Assembly (NCBI GenBank): GCA_902728285.1
Contig: CACVBU010001207.1
Location: forward strand, 271,750 to 335,749
From: Clytia hemisphaerica
Taxonomy: Eukaryota > Cnidaria > Hydrozoa > Leptothecata > Clytiidae
Direction: 5' to 3'
DNA: 64,000 bases
Under the pieces are notes generated by a model. It was not told the origin of the DNA, made no database searches, and saw only the letters and a program-made list of their open reading frames with translations. Position numbers and translations under genes: made by a program. This document shows, in pieces, positions 62,952-64,000 of this stretch (position 1 is the first letter of the stretch; the number at the start of each line of letters is the position of its first letter).

Positions 62952-63920
62952 TTTGTACTATTTGTTCGTGTTACCTATACTATAGATAAAAAAAAAGGAT
63001 CCAAGAAAACGCGAGAATGTTTTACAGCAAGGCCAAGGGCTACCACTTTGACAATAGAAGTAGTAGAGAAGTAGTGAAGTGAGTGGCAGCGGCGAAAAAA
63101 GCCCCAAACCACTTAAACCAACGTTTCTAGTGGATTTAAGAAGTTCTGCGCACCATGGTTGGGATAAAAAAATATTGGAAATCAGACCCTATAGATTGGC
63201 TAAAATAGGCATAATATCATCTACGGCAATCTTTAATCAGATTCAAAAATTTGCACTTTTGTCTTAAACAAAATCGACGATATTAAAAGACTGGATTTTT
63301 TCTTTATCTGTTAAAGATCAGTGAAATGAATATCCAGTGAAAATATCAATATTCTACTCCTTCACAAACAGGATAATCTCGATTCCAATTTTAAAGGAAC
63401 TCACATGGTATGTGGCAGGATTTCGAGAGATCTAAAATCAAACGTTTCCAAAATTACACGATTCTGAAAAGTCTTCGGTAAAACCATGGTAAAACATATT
63501 TTTCTGTTCAAATTTTTCACAAAAGGGCTCCATGGACCCGAAAAATGGAGTCGTTTTAAAACACAGTACTTATTACAAAAGTTAATTTATCGGGGAAATT
63601 GATTTTTATATCAATCGCTGAATTGTAAAATTCACACCATTACGTCTTAAAAGTCCCAATTTGACAGTCATGCCACTAATTTTCACGCTATCGATCAATA
63701 ATATTTTTCAAAAATATACAGGTTGCTAAATTAAAGTCTGAAGACAAATCAAGCTTTTACTCGAAATTATTACGTGCTTGTTACATGATATTTATTTCCG
63801 ATTGGTTTTAATTTATTGACACTAATAAAGTTATGAGATGTAAGTTGTAAAGCAAGTTACATATGAATTAAATCTTTGAGGGCTGTCAATCCACCATCGA
63901 AATATCAGATACCTATTACT
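62952..63920. other. No secure gene
   Basis: A frame at 63079-63267 reads SGSGEKSPKPLKPTFLVDLR but begins with GTG, not ATG. It has no recognisable domain or splice support. I see nothing else. Confidence 0.3.
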
Positions 63921-63923
63921 TTG

Positions 63924-64000
63924 AATAAACGCCCCGGGCGTTTATGGGGCGTTTATTAAATAGTTTTTAAATGGGGTCACTTTAATAAATAAAATTTGAA
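63924..64000. mobile_element. Start of a further AATAAACG-rich element, cut by the window edge
   Basis: AATAAACGCCCCGGGCGTTTA is a perfect palindrome at about 63925-63944, followed by TGGGGCGTTTATTAAATAG and ATGGGGTCACTTTAATAAAT. The words recall AATAAACGGGGGGG of the MITE at 3299-3602. Confidence 0.45.

Noticed and set aside
63079..63267. Frame SGSGEKSPKPLKPTFLVDLR as a first exon
   Set aside because: It begins with GTG rather than ATG and lacks splice, domain or poly(A) support.

Overview
The window is nuclear DNA of a multicellular animal. It is AT-rich and has spliced genes with GT-AG introns, non-LTR and Penelope-like retroelement remains, a Helentron (an animal-type Helitron), tRNA-derived SINE heads and very many short inverted-repeat elements (MITEs). 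An APMAP-like gene and a HEPN/NB-ARC/TPR receptor-like gene suggest an aquatic invertebrate such as a cnidarian, mollusc or sponge, but the sequence alone does not fix the phylum. There is no sign of bacterial operons, ribosome binding sites or CRISPR.

Layout. (1) 687-4544, minus strand: a complete six-exon gene for a membrane-anchored strictosidine-synthase-like beta-propeller protein (APMAP/hemomucin family, 386 aa), with transposon copies in its introns. (2) 4.6-22.3 kb: no secure gene. This is a mosaic of MITEs, foldback elements and minisatellites, several with exact TA target duplications. (3) 22451-28354, plus strand: a very large exon encoding a DZIP3-type HEPN domain, an NB-ARC ATPase and about 21 TPRs, 16 of them almost identical. 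A predicted short last exon and poly(A) signal follow. (4) 28.4-33.6 kb: gene-poor DNA with a decayed Penelope-like element (minus) and a decayed non-LTR reverse transcriptase (plus). (5) About 34.0-62.9 kb, plus strand: a Helentron whose proteins carry a 2A-like ribosome-skipping motif, a C76-type protease-like domain that seems to lack its catalytic residues, a zinc-finger/DUF6570-like region, an HUH Rep domain, a Pif1-like helicase and a C-terminal endonuclease. An 18.86-kb inserted block (36032-54891) with terminal inverted repeats and an ATT target duplication splits it. That block is itself a Russian-doll stack of satellites and MITEs. (6) 62.9-64.0 kb: no secure gene.

The two host genes are not obviously related in function. 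The Helentron is probably dead in this copy: it has the insertion plus three small frame breaks in A-runs. Its Rep, helicase and endonuclease motifs are intact, which points to recent activity. The most interesting items are the receptor-like gene with its homogenised TPR array, the 2A plus pseudo-protease N-terminus of the Helentron, a MITE whose pre-insertion site can be read from another copy of its host repeat, and a shared G-rich repeat vocabulary linking several element families.
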